Assembly: GCA_028293325.1 (NCBI GenBank)
Contig: JAQGPA010000084.1
Span: 1 to 57,824, forward strand
Length of the DNA stretch: 57,824 nt
From: Pedosphaera sp.
Lineage (GTDB): Bacteria > Verrucomicrobiota > Verrucomicrobiia > Limisphaerales > Pedosphaeraceae
Reading direction: 5' to 3'
Shown: positions 27,223 to 35,851 of the stretch, in pieces
How positions within the stretch are numbered: position 1 is the first letter of the stretch
Layout: each line of letters opens with the position of its first letter
The notes under the pieces: model-generated
The model's database searches: none
What the model was told of the DNA's origin: nothing
Seen by the model: only the letters and a program-made list of their open reading frames with translations
Position numbers and translations under genes: made by a program

Positions 27223-27279
27223 AAATTTCTGGCGCAGTTTGCCAACTCGAGTATCGTAACTCTTGGAAGGAAATATAAC

Positions 27280-28734
27280 ATGGAACCAAAAGCGGATATC
27301 GCACTTATCGGCCTCGCAGTAATGGGGCAAAATTTGATTCTCAACATGAACGATCACGGCTTCATCGTGGTCGCCTATAATCGCACCGTCTCCAAGGTGG
27401 ATGAATTCCTCGCCAAGGAAGCCAAAGGCACCAATGTCATCGGCGCTCATTCCATTCCCGAAATGGTCGCACTGCTCAAGCGCCCGCGCCGCGTTATGAT
27501 GCTGGTGAAAGCCGGCAGCCCGGTGGACGAATTCATCGAGCAACTTATCCCGCACCTGGAACCCGGTGACATCATCATCGACGGCGGCAACTCCCTTTAT
27601 CAGGACACCATTCGGCGCACGAAATATGTCGAGTCCAAAGGCTTGCTCTATATCGGCACCGGGGTCTCCGGCGGTGAGGAAGGCGCGCGTCATGGTCCAT
27701 CCATCATGCCCGGCGGCTCGCCCGCTGCCTGGCCTCACGTCAAGGACATCTTCCAGAAAATCGCCGCCAAAGTCGATGACGGCACTCCCTGCTGTGATTG
27801 GGTCGGCGAAAATGGCGCGGGTCATTACGTCAAGATGGTCCACAACGGCATCGAATACGGCGACATGGAGCTGATCTGCGAAGCCTATCAATTGATGAAG
27901 GATGGCCTCGGCATGACCGCCGACGAAATGCAGCCAGTCTTCGCGGAATGGAACAAAGGCGAGCTTGACTCCTACCTCATCGAAATCACCTCTCACATTC
28001 TTGCATTCAAGGACACCGACGGCCAGCCGCTCGTGGACAAAATCCTCGATACCGCCGGCCAAAAGGGCACCGGAAAATGGACGGTCATCTCTTCCATGGA
28101 CACCGGCATTCCCATCACCTTGATGGCGGAAGCGGTCTATTCCCGCTGCGTCTCCGCGCTCAAGGACGAACGCGTCATCGCCGCCAAAAAACTCAAAGGC
28201 CCGCGGCCCAAAATCTCGACCGATCGCGCCAAGTTCGTCGAGGACATTCGCCGTGCGCTCTACGCCTCGAAAATCATCTCCTACACCCAGGGTTACATGC
28301 TCATGCGCGCTGCCGCCAAGGAGAATGCTTGGAACTTGAATTACGGCGGCATCGCCTTGATGTGGCGTGGTGGTTGCATCATCCGCAGCCGGTTCCTTGG
28401 CATGATCAAGGCCGCCTTCGACAAAAATCCGAAGCTGACCAACCTGCTGCTGGATAATTTCTTCCGGAAGGCCATTAAGGATTCGCAACGCTCCTGGCGC
28501 AACGTCGTGGCCATGGCCGCGAAAAAAGGCATCCCCACTCCCGCCTTTTCCACTGCGCTGAACTTCTACGATGCCTATCGTTGCGCGCGTCTGCCGGCGA
28601 ACCTGCTTCAGGCGCAACGCGATTATTTCGGCGCGCACACTTATGAACGCATCGATAAACCGCGCGGCGAGTTCTTTCACACCAATTGGACCGGGCACGG
28701 CGGTGACGTTTCCTCCAGCACTTACAATGCGTAG
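27280..28734 (+). CDS. gnd: 6-phosphogluconate dehydrogenase, decarboxylating
   Basis: Converts 6-phosphogluconate to ribulose 5-phosphate with NADP+ reduction in the oxidative pentose phosphate pathway. The Rossmann motif is shifted, IALIGLAVMGQNLILNMND; the substrate and catalytic motifs include GTGVSGGEEGARHGPSIMPGG, HYVKMVHNGIEYGDM and KGTGKWT. At 484 residues it is the usual length of the dimeric long form. A good ribosome site, GGAAGGAAA, precedes the ATG. A strong intrinsic terminator follows at 28762. A 536-codon open frame on the opposite strand spans the gene but is a composition shadow. Confidence 0.96.
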   Translation: MEPKADIALIGLAVMGQNLILNMNDHGFIVVAYNRTVSKVDEFLAKEAKGTNVIGAHSIPEMVALLKRPRRVMMLVKAGSPVDEFIEQLIPHLEPGDIIIDGGNSLYQDTIRRTKYVESKGLLYIGTGVSGGEEGARHGPSIMPGGSPAAWPHVKDIFQKIAAKVDDGTPCCDWVGENGAGHYVKMVHNGIEYGDMELICEAYQLMKDGLGMTADEMQPVFAEWNKGELDSYLIEITSHILAFKDTDGQPLVDKILDTAGQKGTGKWTVISSMDTGIPITLMAEAVYSRCVSALKDERVIAAKKLKGPRPKISTDRAKFVEDIRRALYASKIISYTQGYMLMRAAAKENAWNLNYGGIALMWRGGCIIRSRFLGMIKAAFDKNPKLTNLLLDNFFRKAIKDSQRSWRNVVAMAAKKGIPTPAFSTALNFYDAYRCARLPANLLQAQRDYFGAHTYERIDKPRGEFFHTNWTGHGGDVSSSTYNA

Positions 28735-28761
28735 TTGATCACCACGTTCCGTCTTTCGTCA

Positions 28762-28795
28762 ACCTGCCGTAATCACTGATTGCGGCAGGTTTTTT
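28762..28795 (+). terminator. Intrinsic terminator of gnd
   Basis: A 13-bp stem (28762-28774 with 28778-28790, one G-U pair) closes a 3-nt ACT loop and is followed directly by six T. It begins 27 nt after the gnd stop codon. Confidence 0.92.
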
Positions 28796-28810
28796 CACGG
28801 TGCTCTTGGA

Positions 28811-29038
28811 CTAATAACCCTGCCTTTTGATCCAATACATCGTCGCTAAAATCAGCACCCCGATGAGGGACATATAAAAAGCGGAAGCCACAAAGTAAGT
28901 CATACCCGCCATCAGAAGTCCGCCCGCCACCGGAATCGTTGATTTCTGCTTCCACCCATAGATGAAGATGCCCGAACCAATCGCTCCCCAAACCAACGAA
29001 GCGAACAAACTGCTGGCGGTAAACATGCTCGTATCCAT
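28811..29038 (-). CDS. Small membrane protein, 75 residues
   Basis: Predicted inner-membrane protein with three hydrophobic segments: SLFASLVWGAIGSGIFIYGW, VAGGLLMAGMTYFVASAFYM and LIGVLILATMYW, ending in basic KRQGY. No family recognised. It faces the gnd terminator and is divergent from the YggU-like gene. Start 29038 is preferred to the longer frame to 29065 because it places the first helix near the N-terminus. Confidence 0.6.
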   Translation of the reverse strand: MDTSMFTASSLFASLVWGAIGSGIFIYGWKQKSTIPVAGGLLMAGMTYFVASAFYMSLIGVLILATMYWIKRQGY

Positions 29039-29121
29039 CACGGGTATGATTTTAGCATGGCGCAAAACACTTCATCACGCCAAGCTCCCGGAAGGATTGC
29101 GGCAAATCCGCTGTTCCGCAA

Positions 29122-29436
29122 ATGAATAACGAACCCGCCCTGCCCAACTTCATCAAGATCCAGTCGGACGGAGTGCTCCTCTCTGTCAAATTGCAGCCGC
29201 GAGCATCAGCCAATAAGATCGGCGAACCGCTTGGCCACGAACTCCGGATCAAGGTGACCGCGCCTCCCGTGGATGCCGCCGCCAATGAAGCCCTGCTCCG
29301 GCTGTTGGCGGAGACGCTCGATTGCCCGCGCGGTCGGGTGGAACTCGTGCGCGGCCACACCTCACGACATAAAGTCGTCAAATTGCATGGCCTTGGCCTT
29401 GATCAGGTGCGCTCAAAGTTAATTCCTGGCGGCTGA
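29122..29436 (+). CDS. DUF167/UPF0235 family protein (YggU-like)
   Basis: 104-residue member of the YggU/DUF167 family of small alpha-beta proteins of unknown function. The family pattern is clear: VKLQPRASANKIGE, LRIKVTAPPVDAAANEALLRLLAETL and VELVRGHTSRHKVV. It is followed 37 nt later by the NCX-like gene on the same strand. The first ATG at 29122 gives the expected N-terminus; no clear ribosome site is visible. Confidence 0.88.
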   Translation: MNNEPALPNFIKIQSDGVLLSVKLQPRASANKIGEPLGHELRIKVTAPPVDAAANEALLRLLAETLDCPRGRVELVRGHTSRHKVVKLHGLGLDQVRSKLIPGG

Positions 29437-29473
29437 TGCTCCTTTCATTTCATCCACTTCTGTCCGCAAGCAA

Positions 29474-30538
29474 TTGCCAACTCACCCGCCACTTGGTTTA
29501 CTCCGCGCCGTGCAGTTATTGACCACACATTTGGAAAGTACGGGCGCATGGGCTCCCTGGCTCTTCCTCGCCCTCTTCATGGCCGCCTCATTCCTGATGA
29601 TCTGGCGGCTTGAAAGCATGGCCAAAGGCGGTCTTGAAGGGACCGTTTTGGGCACGCTGGTCATGCCCTATTGTTCCGGCATCGGCAATTTGATCTTTGC
29701 TTTTGTCCTCGGCAGAAAAGGCGGTGCGGCCACCGAGGTCCTTACCAATTGCCTCGTCAACAATGTCACCAATATGACGTTGGTCCTCGGCATACCTGCC
29801 ATCATTTGGGGCATGAATATTATTCCCGAAAAAAAGAATGGTGGCGGCAAGACGGGTAAGGCTGCCAAGGCCGGCAAAGCCAAAAAGTCTGGGCACGCTT
29901 TCCAGGTGAATCGTCTTTCCCTGCTGCTCACCTTGCTGGCCGTCTTGTTTTTTACCGGCGCAACCTGGGCGCTGGGTCAGGACGGCAAAATCGGCTTCAC
30001 CGATGGCTTGGTCCTCGTTGGCCTCTTTCTTTTCTGGCAATGCTTCCAGGTCTTTGACGTCCTCAAGACCAACGCGCAACAAAACAAATCCTTCAGTTGG
30101 ATGCTGCTGGTGGATCTGGGGCTCTTGGCCGTCGGTGCCTATGCCGTTTACCTCAGCACCGATTGGTTGGTCGCTTGGATTTCAAAAATCCACACCGGCT
30201 TTATTAGCGTCAATCACATGGGCTGGCTCAGCGGTTGGCTGATGGTCCTCCCCAATGCCATGCTGGCCGTTTATTACGGTTGGACGAAACGCCCGGAAAT
30301 TGTTTACACCTCACAGGTCGGCGATGGCCACATCTGCATCCCCCTCTGCATTGGAGTTTTTGCCCTCTTCAAGTCCATCCAAACGCCCGCCTTCTTCATC
30401 ACCGGCATCATCATCCTGCTCGGAGCCACCTTGCTTCATTTCATCTTTATTGCCTTTTTTGGCCGTCTCCCGCGTTTTATGGGCTGGGTTTTGATCACCG
30501 CTTACATTTACTTTCTTTGTCAAGGTCTGGGCAAATAG
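29474..30538 (+). CDS. Na+/Ca2+ exchanger-like membrane transporter
   Basis: About ten membrane segments in two halves split by a Lys/Gly-rich cytoplasmic loop (EKKNGGGKTGKAAKAGKAKKSG). The alpha-repeat-like segment is GTLVMPYCSGIGNLIFAFVLG...NCLVNNVTNMTLVLGIP. The second half has LPNAMLAVYYGWTKRPEIVYTSQVGDG, in the position of the second alpha repeat. This resembles a divergent sodium:calcium antiporter subfamily in Planctomycetes/Verrucomicrobiota. The usual acidic residues of the GNLxxGSN(x)E motifs are largely replaced, so the ion is uncertain. The start is also uncertain: TTG 29474 or GTG 29510, as no ATG fits. Confidence 0.7.
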   Translation: MPTHPPLGLLRAVQLLTTHLESTGAWAPWLFLALFMAASFLMIWRLESMAKGGLEGTVLGTLVMPYCSGIGNLIFAFVLGRKGGAATEVLTNCLVNNVTNMTLVLGIPAIIWGMNIIPEKKNGGGKTGKAAKAGKAKKSGHAFQVNRLSLLLTLLAVLFFTGATWALGQDGKIGFTDGLVLVGLFLFWQCFQVFDVLKTNAQQNKSFSWMLLVDLGLLAVGAYAVYLSTDWLVAWISKIHTGFISVNHMGWLSGWLMVLPNAMLAVYYGWTKRPEIVYTSQVGDGHICIPLCIGVFALFKSIQTPAFFITGIIILLGATLLHFIFIAFFGRLPRFMGWVLITAYIYFLCQGLGK

Positions 30539-30540
30539 TC

Positions 30541-30966
30541 TTAGAACGAATAAACCAGCGGATTCGACCGCACATTGTCGCTTAATTCAACAAACGGCAC
30601 CTGTGCCTCCAGCCAGTGCGGATCCTTGGCGATTCCATCCATCGAATTGGCCGTGTTGTTGCAGATAAGATAAAGACCGTCACCCAGTACCATGAATGCC
30701 TCAAATTGCGTTCCCGTCGCGTGACGGGCAAATTCAAAATCACCAACGCCAAGCTCATCCTTCAGCAGCACGCTACGCAAAGGTCCAAGGTCATTGGCAA
30801 AATTCTTGAGAAAATCATCATTCCTCGGACCCGCATAGCCCAGAATCCGACTCTTTTTATCGGCCAGCGAAAGGATGGCCCATTCATCGAAAACCACCTT
30901 TTTATAGCGGGCGTTCATCTGGTCCGCGCACTTTTTTAACAATATGGATATTTCTTCAAGCGTCAT
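30541..30966 (-). CDS. Hypothetical protein, 141 residues
   Basis: Soluble protein without signal or membrane segments. Notable blocks are ARYKKVVFDEWAILSLADKKSRILGYAGPR, FANDLGPLRSVLLKDELGVGDFEFARHATG and FMVLGDGLYLICNNT. The fold could be Roadblock-like, but this is only an impression. It ends 3 nt from the convergent transporter stop. ATG 30966 is used; the frame to 31005 would need TTG. Confidence 0.65.
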   Translation of the reverse strand: MTLEEISILLKKCADQMNARYKKVVFDEWAILSLADKKSRILGYAGPRNDDFLKNFANDLGPLRSVLLKDELGVGDFEFARHATGTQFEAFMVLGDGLYLICNNTANSMDGIAKDPHWLEAQVPFVELSDNVRSNPLVYSF

Positions 30967-31024
30967 ACGTTGGGTGTTTCGTGGGTTACTGTCGGCTGCG
31001 TCCAATTACAAGGCAGTTCACCAA

Positions 31025-31044
31025 ACACCGGGACATCCCGGTGT
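31025..31044. promoter_or_regulatory. Perfect 9-bp palindrome in a divergent promoter region
   Basis: ACACCGGGA (31025-31033) and TCCCGGTGT (31036-31044) are exact inverted copies around CA. It lies between the divergent hypothetical gene (start 30966) and the CruF-like gene (start 31160), a position fitting an operator that could serve either. A hairpin in RNA is an alternative. Confidence 0.4.
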
Positions 31045-31159
31045 GCGGCAAACCCATTCAGGCTTGCTAAATTCATTTCTGACTTTCAGCATTGAATAAT
31101 CTAGCTACTGTTATACCACTTTAAGGACGGCTGGCCGCCAAGTCGATCCTGCAAACAAC

Positions 31160-31990
31160 ATGACACCCGCTCCACCAACCCATCCGCGCCTGTCCGGACG
31201 ACTGCTCGCGCATCGGGTGTTTTTATCAGCCTTTGTCCTGTGCGCAGTTGCCTGGCTCATCGTCTTTTGGCGCGATCCACCATTCGATGACGGACGCTGG
31301 CTCGCGGGGTTGTTGCTCCTCGCGGCGGCTTCGACGATCGCCGGGCTTACCCGCTACCTGCCCATTGAAAATGCCTTGATGGCCGCGGTGTTTGTCATTG
31401 GCATTTCCAGTATTATTCAAACCATTGGCCTAAAGACCGGTATTCCCTTCGGCTCTTACACTTATGCCGAGGATCTCGGCCCGGAGTTGTATGATACCCT
31501 GCCCTGGGCCATTCCTTTTCTCTGGGTCGTGATTATTCTTACTTCCCGGGATGTTGCCCGGTCCATCCTGCGCCCCTGGCATAAATTGCCCAACCTGGGA
31601 TGGTTTACCATTGGTCTGACTTGCCTTCTCGCCGTCATCACTGATCTCAGCCTCGAACCCTTCGCCGCCATGATAAACCACTTTTGGATCTGGCAAACCG
31701 CTCCAAGCGTACCGGCCTGGTATACCGCTCCGTGGGTCAACTTTCTGGGCTGGGCCATCTCTGCCTTCCTCATTCTGGTCTTCACTACTCCCTGGCTCAT
31801 CAACAAAAATCCGCAAAAAAATTCGCCCCCGGATTCTCACCCTCTCGTCCTTTGGCTCGCCGTAAATCTTCTCCTGGCCGCGGCGAACGCCCTGCATCAT
31901 CTCTGGTGGGCTGCCGGCTTCGGTTTGGCGGCAAGTCTCGGCGTCGCATTTCTTGCTCTCCGGGGTGCGCGCTGGCAGTTAAAAAATTAA
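31160..31990 (+). CDS. Carotenoid biosynthesis membrane protein (CruF-like, DUF422)
   Basis: 276-residue membrane protein with about seven helices of the CruF/DUF422 family, which hydrates or otherwise modifies the ends of acyclic carotenoids. Family blocks visible are ENALMAAVFVIGISSIIQTIGLKTGIPFGSYTY, LPWAIPFLWVVIILTSRDVAR, ITDLSLEPFAAMINHFWIW and YTAPWVNFLGWAISAFLI. No other carotenoid genes are nearby. Its stop overlaps that of the convergent CorC-like gene (shared TTAA). The start ATG lacks a visible ribosome site. Exact reaction unproven. Confidence 0.85.
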   Translation: MTPAPPTHPRLSGRLLAHRVFLSAFVLCAVAWLIVFWRDPPFDDGRWLAGLLLLAAASTIAGLTRYLPIENALMAAVFVIGISSIIQTIGLKTGIPFGSYTYAEDLGPELYDTLPWAIPFLWVVIILTSRDVARSILRPWHKLPNLGWFTIGLTCLLAVITDLSLEPFAAMINHFWIWQTAPSVPAWYTAPWVNFLGWAISAFLILVFTTPWLINKNPQKNSPPDSHPLVLWLAVNLLLAAANALHHLWWAAGFGLAASLGVAFLALRGARWQLKN

Positions 31991-33321
31991 GTTTTGGTTT
32001 CTCCCGCCTCCTCCGCCTGCCGCTTGAGCCTCAGTTTCGCCACGCGCAATCCATCCATTTCCTCCACGCGCAACTCATAATTTCCCAACACCAGCACATC
32101 GCCCGCCTTGGGAAAACCTCCCAATCGATGCGTTACCCAGCCACTGACCGTCGTAATTCCCTCTTCCTGCAATGGTTCCTGCACCAATTCTCCCAATTCA
32201 TGCAGCGGCAGTGTCCCGGCGAGTTCCCACGACTGCACGCCCGTCCTCACCACCAGCGGTTTTTCCTGGTCAAACTCATCCTGAATCTGACCCACCAATT
32301 CCTCCAAAATATTTTCCAGCGTCACCATCCCCACCGTGCCGCCATACTCGTCCACCACAATCGCAAAATGCAACTTGCGTTCGAGAAACAACTGCAACAG
32401 TTTCTCCAAGCGCGCCGTTTCCGGCACATAAATTAACTTGCGCGCCACTCCCGTCAGATCAGCGCCGGTATGCGCCTTTTGCCGCATCGCGAACAAATCC
32501 TTCAAGTGCACCACGCCCAGCGTCTTGTCCAAATCACCCTCTTCGCAGAGCGGGAAACGGGAAAACCGCGTCTTTTCCGCCAGATCCAGGCATTCCGCGA
32601 TGCTCGCTTTGGTATCCAACGCGACAATTTCCTGGCGCGGTCGCATTACCTCGCGCGCTACCCGACGCCGCAGGTCAAGCGCGTTCAGCACAATGTCGCG
32701 TCCCAATCGGGTTCCGCCGAATTGCCTTTGCGAAGCCGCGAATAATAAACGCAACTCCTCTTCGGAATGCGCCCGGTCTCCCTCGCTGGCCGGCTGGATT
32801 CCAAATTGGCGCAATAACCATTGCGCGGAGTGGTGCAGCAGCCAGACAATCGGAAAGGTAAGCCACGCAAACCAAGAAAGCGGCTGCGCCGTCCACAACG
32901 CCACCGGCAATGTCTTGCGAATCGCCAGCGACTTCGGCCCCAGTTCGCCCACCACCACCAGCAAAAAAATATTTACCAGGAAACCAATTAAAATCGCCAC
33001 GGTATGCCGGATCGCCGCCGATTCCACGCTCAATACATTGAAGACCGGCCCCAGCAAAGACTCAAACACCGGTTCCACCAGCACACCCAATCCCAGGCTC
33101 GCCAGGGTAATCCCAAATTGAATTGCGCTGATCGTGGCATCGAGATTGTTTATCAGACGGCGCACAATTTTCGCGCGGCGATGCCCCTTAAGCACCAACC
33201 CTTCAATCTGCGTGTCACGAATCTTCACCAGCGCCAGCTCTGCGGCCACGAAAAATCCGTTCGTCACGATGAGCGCAAATACGCCCAGCAATTTCAATAG
33301 ATTGGCTGCTAACGCATCCAT
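31987..33321 (-). CDS. CNNM/CBS-domain transporter, CorC/HlyC family (third in tandem)
   Basis: 444-residue membrane protein with an N-terminal DUF21/CNNM domain (four helices, starting LLKLLGVFALIVTNGFFVAAELALVKIR). Two CBS domains follow (REVMRPRQEIVALDTKAS...), then the CorC-type transporter-associated domain (VSGWVTHRLGGFPKAGDVLVLGNYELRVEEMDG). Proteins of this architecture are called hemolysin-family or Mg/Co efflux proteins; direct transport is shown for only some. ATG 33321 follows GGAGAGGTG and lies 1 nt after the preceding gene's stop. It is the last of three paralogues in one operon and has the classical complete architecture. Confidence 0.9.
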   Translation of the reverse strand: MDALAANLLKLLGVFALIVTNGFFVAAELALVKIRDTQIEGLVLKGHRRAKIVRRLINNLDATISAIQFGITLASLGLGVLVEPVFESLLGPVFNVLSVESAAIRHTVAILIGFLVNIFLLVVVGELGPKSLAIRKTLPVALWTAQPLSWFAWLTFPIVWLLHHSAQWLLRQFGIQPASEGDRAHSEEELRLLFAASQRQFGGTRLGRDIVLNALDLRRRVAREVMRPRQEIVALDTKASIAECLDLAEKTRFSRFPLCEEGDLDKTLGVVHLKDLFAMRQKAHTGADLTGVARKLIYVPETARLEKLLQLFLERKLHFAIVVDEYGGTVGMVTLENILEELVGQIQDEFDQEKPLVVRTGVQSWELAGTLPLHELGELVQEPLQEEGITTVSGWVTHRLGGFPKAGDVLVLGNYELRVEEMDGLRVAKLRLKRQAEEAGETKT

Positions 33322-33322
33322 G

Positions 33323-34312
33323 TTATAAACGCACCTCTCCAAAAATCACTTTCAGTATATCCTGCAAACTCACAATTCCGATTTCACGCTGGTCGGGCCC
33401 TAAAACAATGGCCAGCCGCTGGCCGCTCCGCTGCATCCGTTTCAACGCCGCTTCTAGCCTCAAACCTTCCTCCATATATAGTGCGGGTGCCAGATAATCC
33501 CCCACCGCCTTGGTGAGATCCAAATCGGCATTATAAAGCGCTGTTCTCAAGCTCACGATCCCCGCCACCCGTCGCTGACCATGCTCCTCTCGCCAGACCG
33601 GCAATCGAAAAACCTTCCGTTCTCGCGCTAGTTTCAACGCCTCGCTCATGGGCGTTTCCGTCGTGAGACTCGCAACATTCGCCATTGGAATGGTGATATC
33701 GCGTACGCTGATATTCTGCAAATCCAGCACGCGATTGATCATCAGCCGTTCCTCGGAGGTCAAGCCCTGCGCTGATTCCTGCATCACCAGCCGCATTTCC
33801 TCCCGGCTGCCAAAAAGATTGCCCGTAAATGTTTTCCCGCCCGTCCAATGCAGCATGCCCCGGGACAGCCGGGTCATAACCCAGACCAGCGGCGAAAGGA
33901 TCCAATGAATAAATCGGAAAGGCCCGGCCAACGCCAGCGTCAGCCGGTTCGGCAGCATTCGAAAAAGCGTTTTTGGCAGCAATTCGAAAAAGGCATAGAA
34001 CAAAAACATCACCGCCAAAAAACCGGCGACCAACCACCCCGCCTGCTGTCCCAGCCAATGATGCAGCAGAATCACCAGCAGACCCACTGCCGTGAAATTG
34101 GCGAGTGTGTTGCCGATCAGGATTGTCCAAAGAAAATCCTCCGGTTTTTCGAGGTAATCATTCAATGCCTGTGCCCGCCGGTTCCCCGTCCGCATGAGTT
34201 GGCGGATGCGCAACCGGTTTAACGCCAGCACCCCCGCTTCCATGCCCGAAAATAGAAAGGAGAGCACCAGGCTCAATCCGATGACCAACCCAATTAATAT
34301 GCCGTTTCCCAT
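33323..34312 (-). CDS. CNNM/CBS-domain protein (second in tandem)
   Basis: 329 residues with a CNNM domain (IGLVIGLSLVLSFLFSGMEAGVLALNRLRIRQLM) and a CBS pair (VRDITIPMANVASLTTETPMSEALK...). It ends directly after the second CBS (IGIVSLQDILKVIFGEVRL), lacking the C-terminal CorC-type domain of its two neighbours. The acidic residue in the membrane motif (GMEAGVLAL) matches the SExAL-type motif of the family with changes. It lies 1 nt from the next gene and 4 nt after the previous one, so the three are surely co-transcribed. Confidence 0.88.
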   Translation of the reverse strand: MGNGILIGLVIGLSLVLSFLFSGMEAGVLALNRLRIRQLMRTGNRRAQALNDYLEKPEDFLWTILIGNTLANFTAVGLLVILLHHWLGQQAGWLVAGFLAVMFLFYAFFELLPKTLFRMLPNRLTLALAGPFRFIHWILSPLVWVMTRLSRGMLHWTGGKTFTGNLFGSREEMRLVMQESAQGLTSEERLMINRVLDLQNISVRDITIPMANVASLTTETPMSEALKLARERKVFRLPVWREEHGQRRVAGIVSLRTALYNADLDLTKAVGDYLAPALYMEEGLRLEAALKRMQRSGQRLAIVLGPDQREIGIVSLQDILKVIFGEVRL

Positions 34313-34316
34313 GTGC

Positions 34317-35558
34317 TTATTTCCTTAACGTCTCCACCTGCAATTCCCGCACGCGCCGCTCGTCTGCTAAGAGCGCCGTCAATTTCAGGCCGCGAAACAC
34401 CACCGCTTCACCCACTGCCGGCACGGTTTCGTTCTCGGCCACCATTAATCCTCCCATGGTGTCCACCTCCGCCACCTCGCCTAACGCCGGATACTCACGC
34501 CGAAAATCCTCCAGCCGCATCGTACCGTTCACCCGCCAGCGTCCCTCGCCCAACCGTTCCATCACAAATCCCTCCGGCTTCCCTTCTCCGCGAATTTTAC
34601 CTACCATCTGCTCCAAAATATCCTGCATCGTTACAATACCCGCTGTCCCGCCATACTCATCCAGTACAATCGCCAGCCCGCGCTGTTGCCGCTGCAAGCT
34701 CTTTAAAAGCTGCAACAAATTCATGCTCTCCGGAACGAAGGCGGGAAAATCAATGGCATCGGCCAGGTCCACTTGCGGATCCAGCAACAACGCCCGCACA
34801 TTAAGCACGCCCACAATCGTATCGGGTGTTTCATCATAGATGGGCAACCGGCTGTGCTTGAATTCCCGCGCCGCGCCAATCATTTCCGCCACCGACAGGT
34901 CATCGGATATGCACGCCATCTGCCCGCGCGGTTTCATCACATCCTTGGCTGTCTGCTGATCCAGCCCGATGATTTCCAGAATGATCTCCTTCTCCGACTG
35001 TGCCAATGTCCCCTGTTGATATGCCATTTCCAATAGCTCCTGGTATTCCTCGTCCGACATTACCGCCCGCGGTTTTAATGAGTTCGGGATGACCGCCTTG
35101 AGGATCGCTGAATTAATCCTTTGTGCCACCTGACGAAAAGGCCGTGTCACATTTTGCAGAAAAAGCATCGGCCGCGCCACTCGCAAAGCCCATACCTCCG
35201 GTGCCCGCACTGCCAGCGTCTTGGGAATCATTTCGCAACCGACCAAAATCAAGACCAACAGCGACGGCAACGTCACAAACAACAGCCAGTGATCCCATGA
35301 AGCCGCCCAAAGCGTAATGGCCAGGATGGACCCATTGGCTACCGTGTTACCCAACACAATGGTGGACAGCAGATGTTGCGGTTCGGCCAGCAACCGTGCC
35401 AGCACGCCACCGGCTACTGGCCATTTATCGGCCAGCTGCCGCACCTGCCATTTGCCCAGGGAAAACAATGCCGATTCTGCCAGCGCAAAGAAAAAACTTA
35501 TGCCGGCAAAAAGCAGGACTCCCAGACCGGCCAAATACGGCATCAGCGTCATCCCCAT
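34317..35558 (-). CDS. CNNM/CBS-domain transporter, CorC/HlyC family (first in tandem)
   Basis: 413 residues with a CNNM domain (AGISFFFALAESALFSLGKWQVRQL), CBS pair (AKDVMKPRGQMACISDDLSVAEMI ... GTAGIVTMQDILEQMVG) and a CorC-type C-terminal domain (DTMGGLMVAENETVPAVGEAVVFRGLKL). First gene of the operon; ATG 35558 and an in-frame ATG 35552 are possible starts, the latter with GGGG just upstream. The three neighbours differ strongly in sequence, so the duplications are old. Ion specificity cannot be told. Confidence 0.9.
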   Translation of the reverse strand: MGMTLMPYLAGLGVLLFAGISFFFALAESALFSLGKWQVRQLADKWPVAGGVLARLLAEPQHLLSTIVLGNTVANGSILAITLWAASWDHWLLFVTLPSLLVLILVGCEMIPKTLAVRAPEVWALRVARPMLFLQNVTRPFRQVAQRINSAILKAVIPNSLKPRAVMSDEEYQELLEMAYQQGTLAQSEKEIILEIIGLDQQTAKDVMKPRGQMACISDDLSVAEMIGAAREFKHSRLPIYDETPDTIVGVLNVRALLLDPQVDLADAIDFPAFVPESMNLLQLLKSLQRQQRGLAIVLDEYGGTAGIVTMQDILEQMVGKIRGEGKPEGFVMERLGEGRWRVNGTMRLEDFRREYPALGEVAEVDTMGGLMVAENETVPAVGEAVVFRGLKLTALLADERRVRELQVETLRK

Positions 35559-35661
35559 TAGTATTAATTACTTCTGCTCAACGCAAAAGGCTAAATTCAT
35601 CTCCTGCCAACGCGTGAATTCCGCACTCTAAATCAATTGCCGCTCCCACCCCCTTGGCGTT

Positions 35662-35838
35662 TCAGGCAACCTTCTCCTGCAACTTCTCATATACCCCCGG
35701 ACAATTGCTGTCCCACACTCCGCTTCTGCTTAAACCCCCGCCCGATTTGTCGTATGAAGCATCATCGTCCGCTACAATTTTGAGCCGCCCTCGATAAATA
35801 TCGCGGTCTGGTTGACGCTGCGGCCCATTCAACTTCAC
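35662..35838 (-). CDS. Possible small protein downstream of the SNF2 gene, 58 residues
   Basis: GTG at 35838 lies 13 nt after the SNF2 stop codon on the same strand and opens a 58-codon frame ending at TGA 35662-35664. The product is hydrophilic with PDRDIYRGRLKIVADDDASY and CPGVYEKLQEKVA. Composition looks protein-like and there is no other gene in this 293-nt gap. A ribosome site is weak. No family recognised; it could also be a decayed gene end. Confidence 0.35.
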   Translation of the reverse strand: MKLNGPQRQPDRDIYRGRLKIVADDDASYDKSGGGLSRSGVWDSNCPGVYEKLQEKVA

Positions 35839-35851
35839 AAGATCAAAACGC

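Noticed and set aside
27088..28698. 536-codon open frame on the minus strand across gnd
   Set aside because: It lies antisense to a clear gnd gene, encodes no recognisable motif and arises from GC-rich codon bias.
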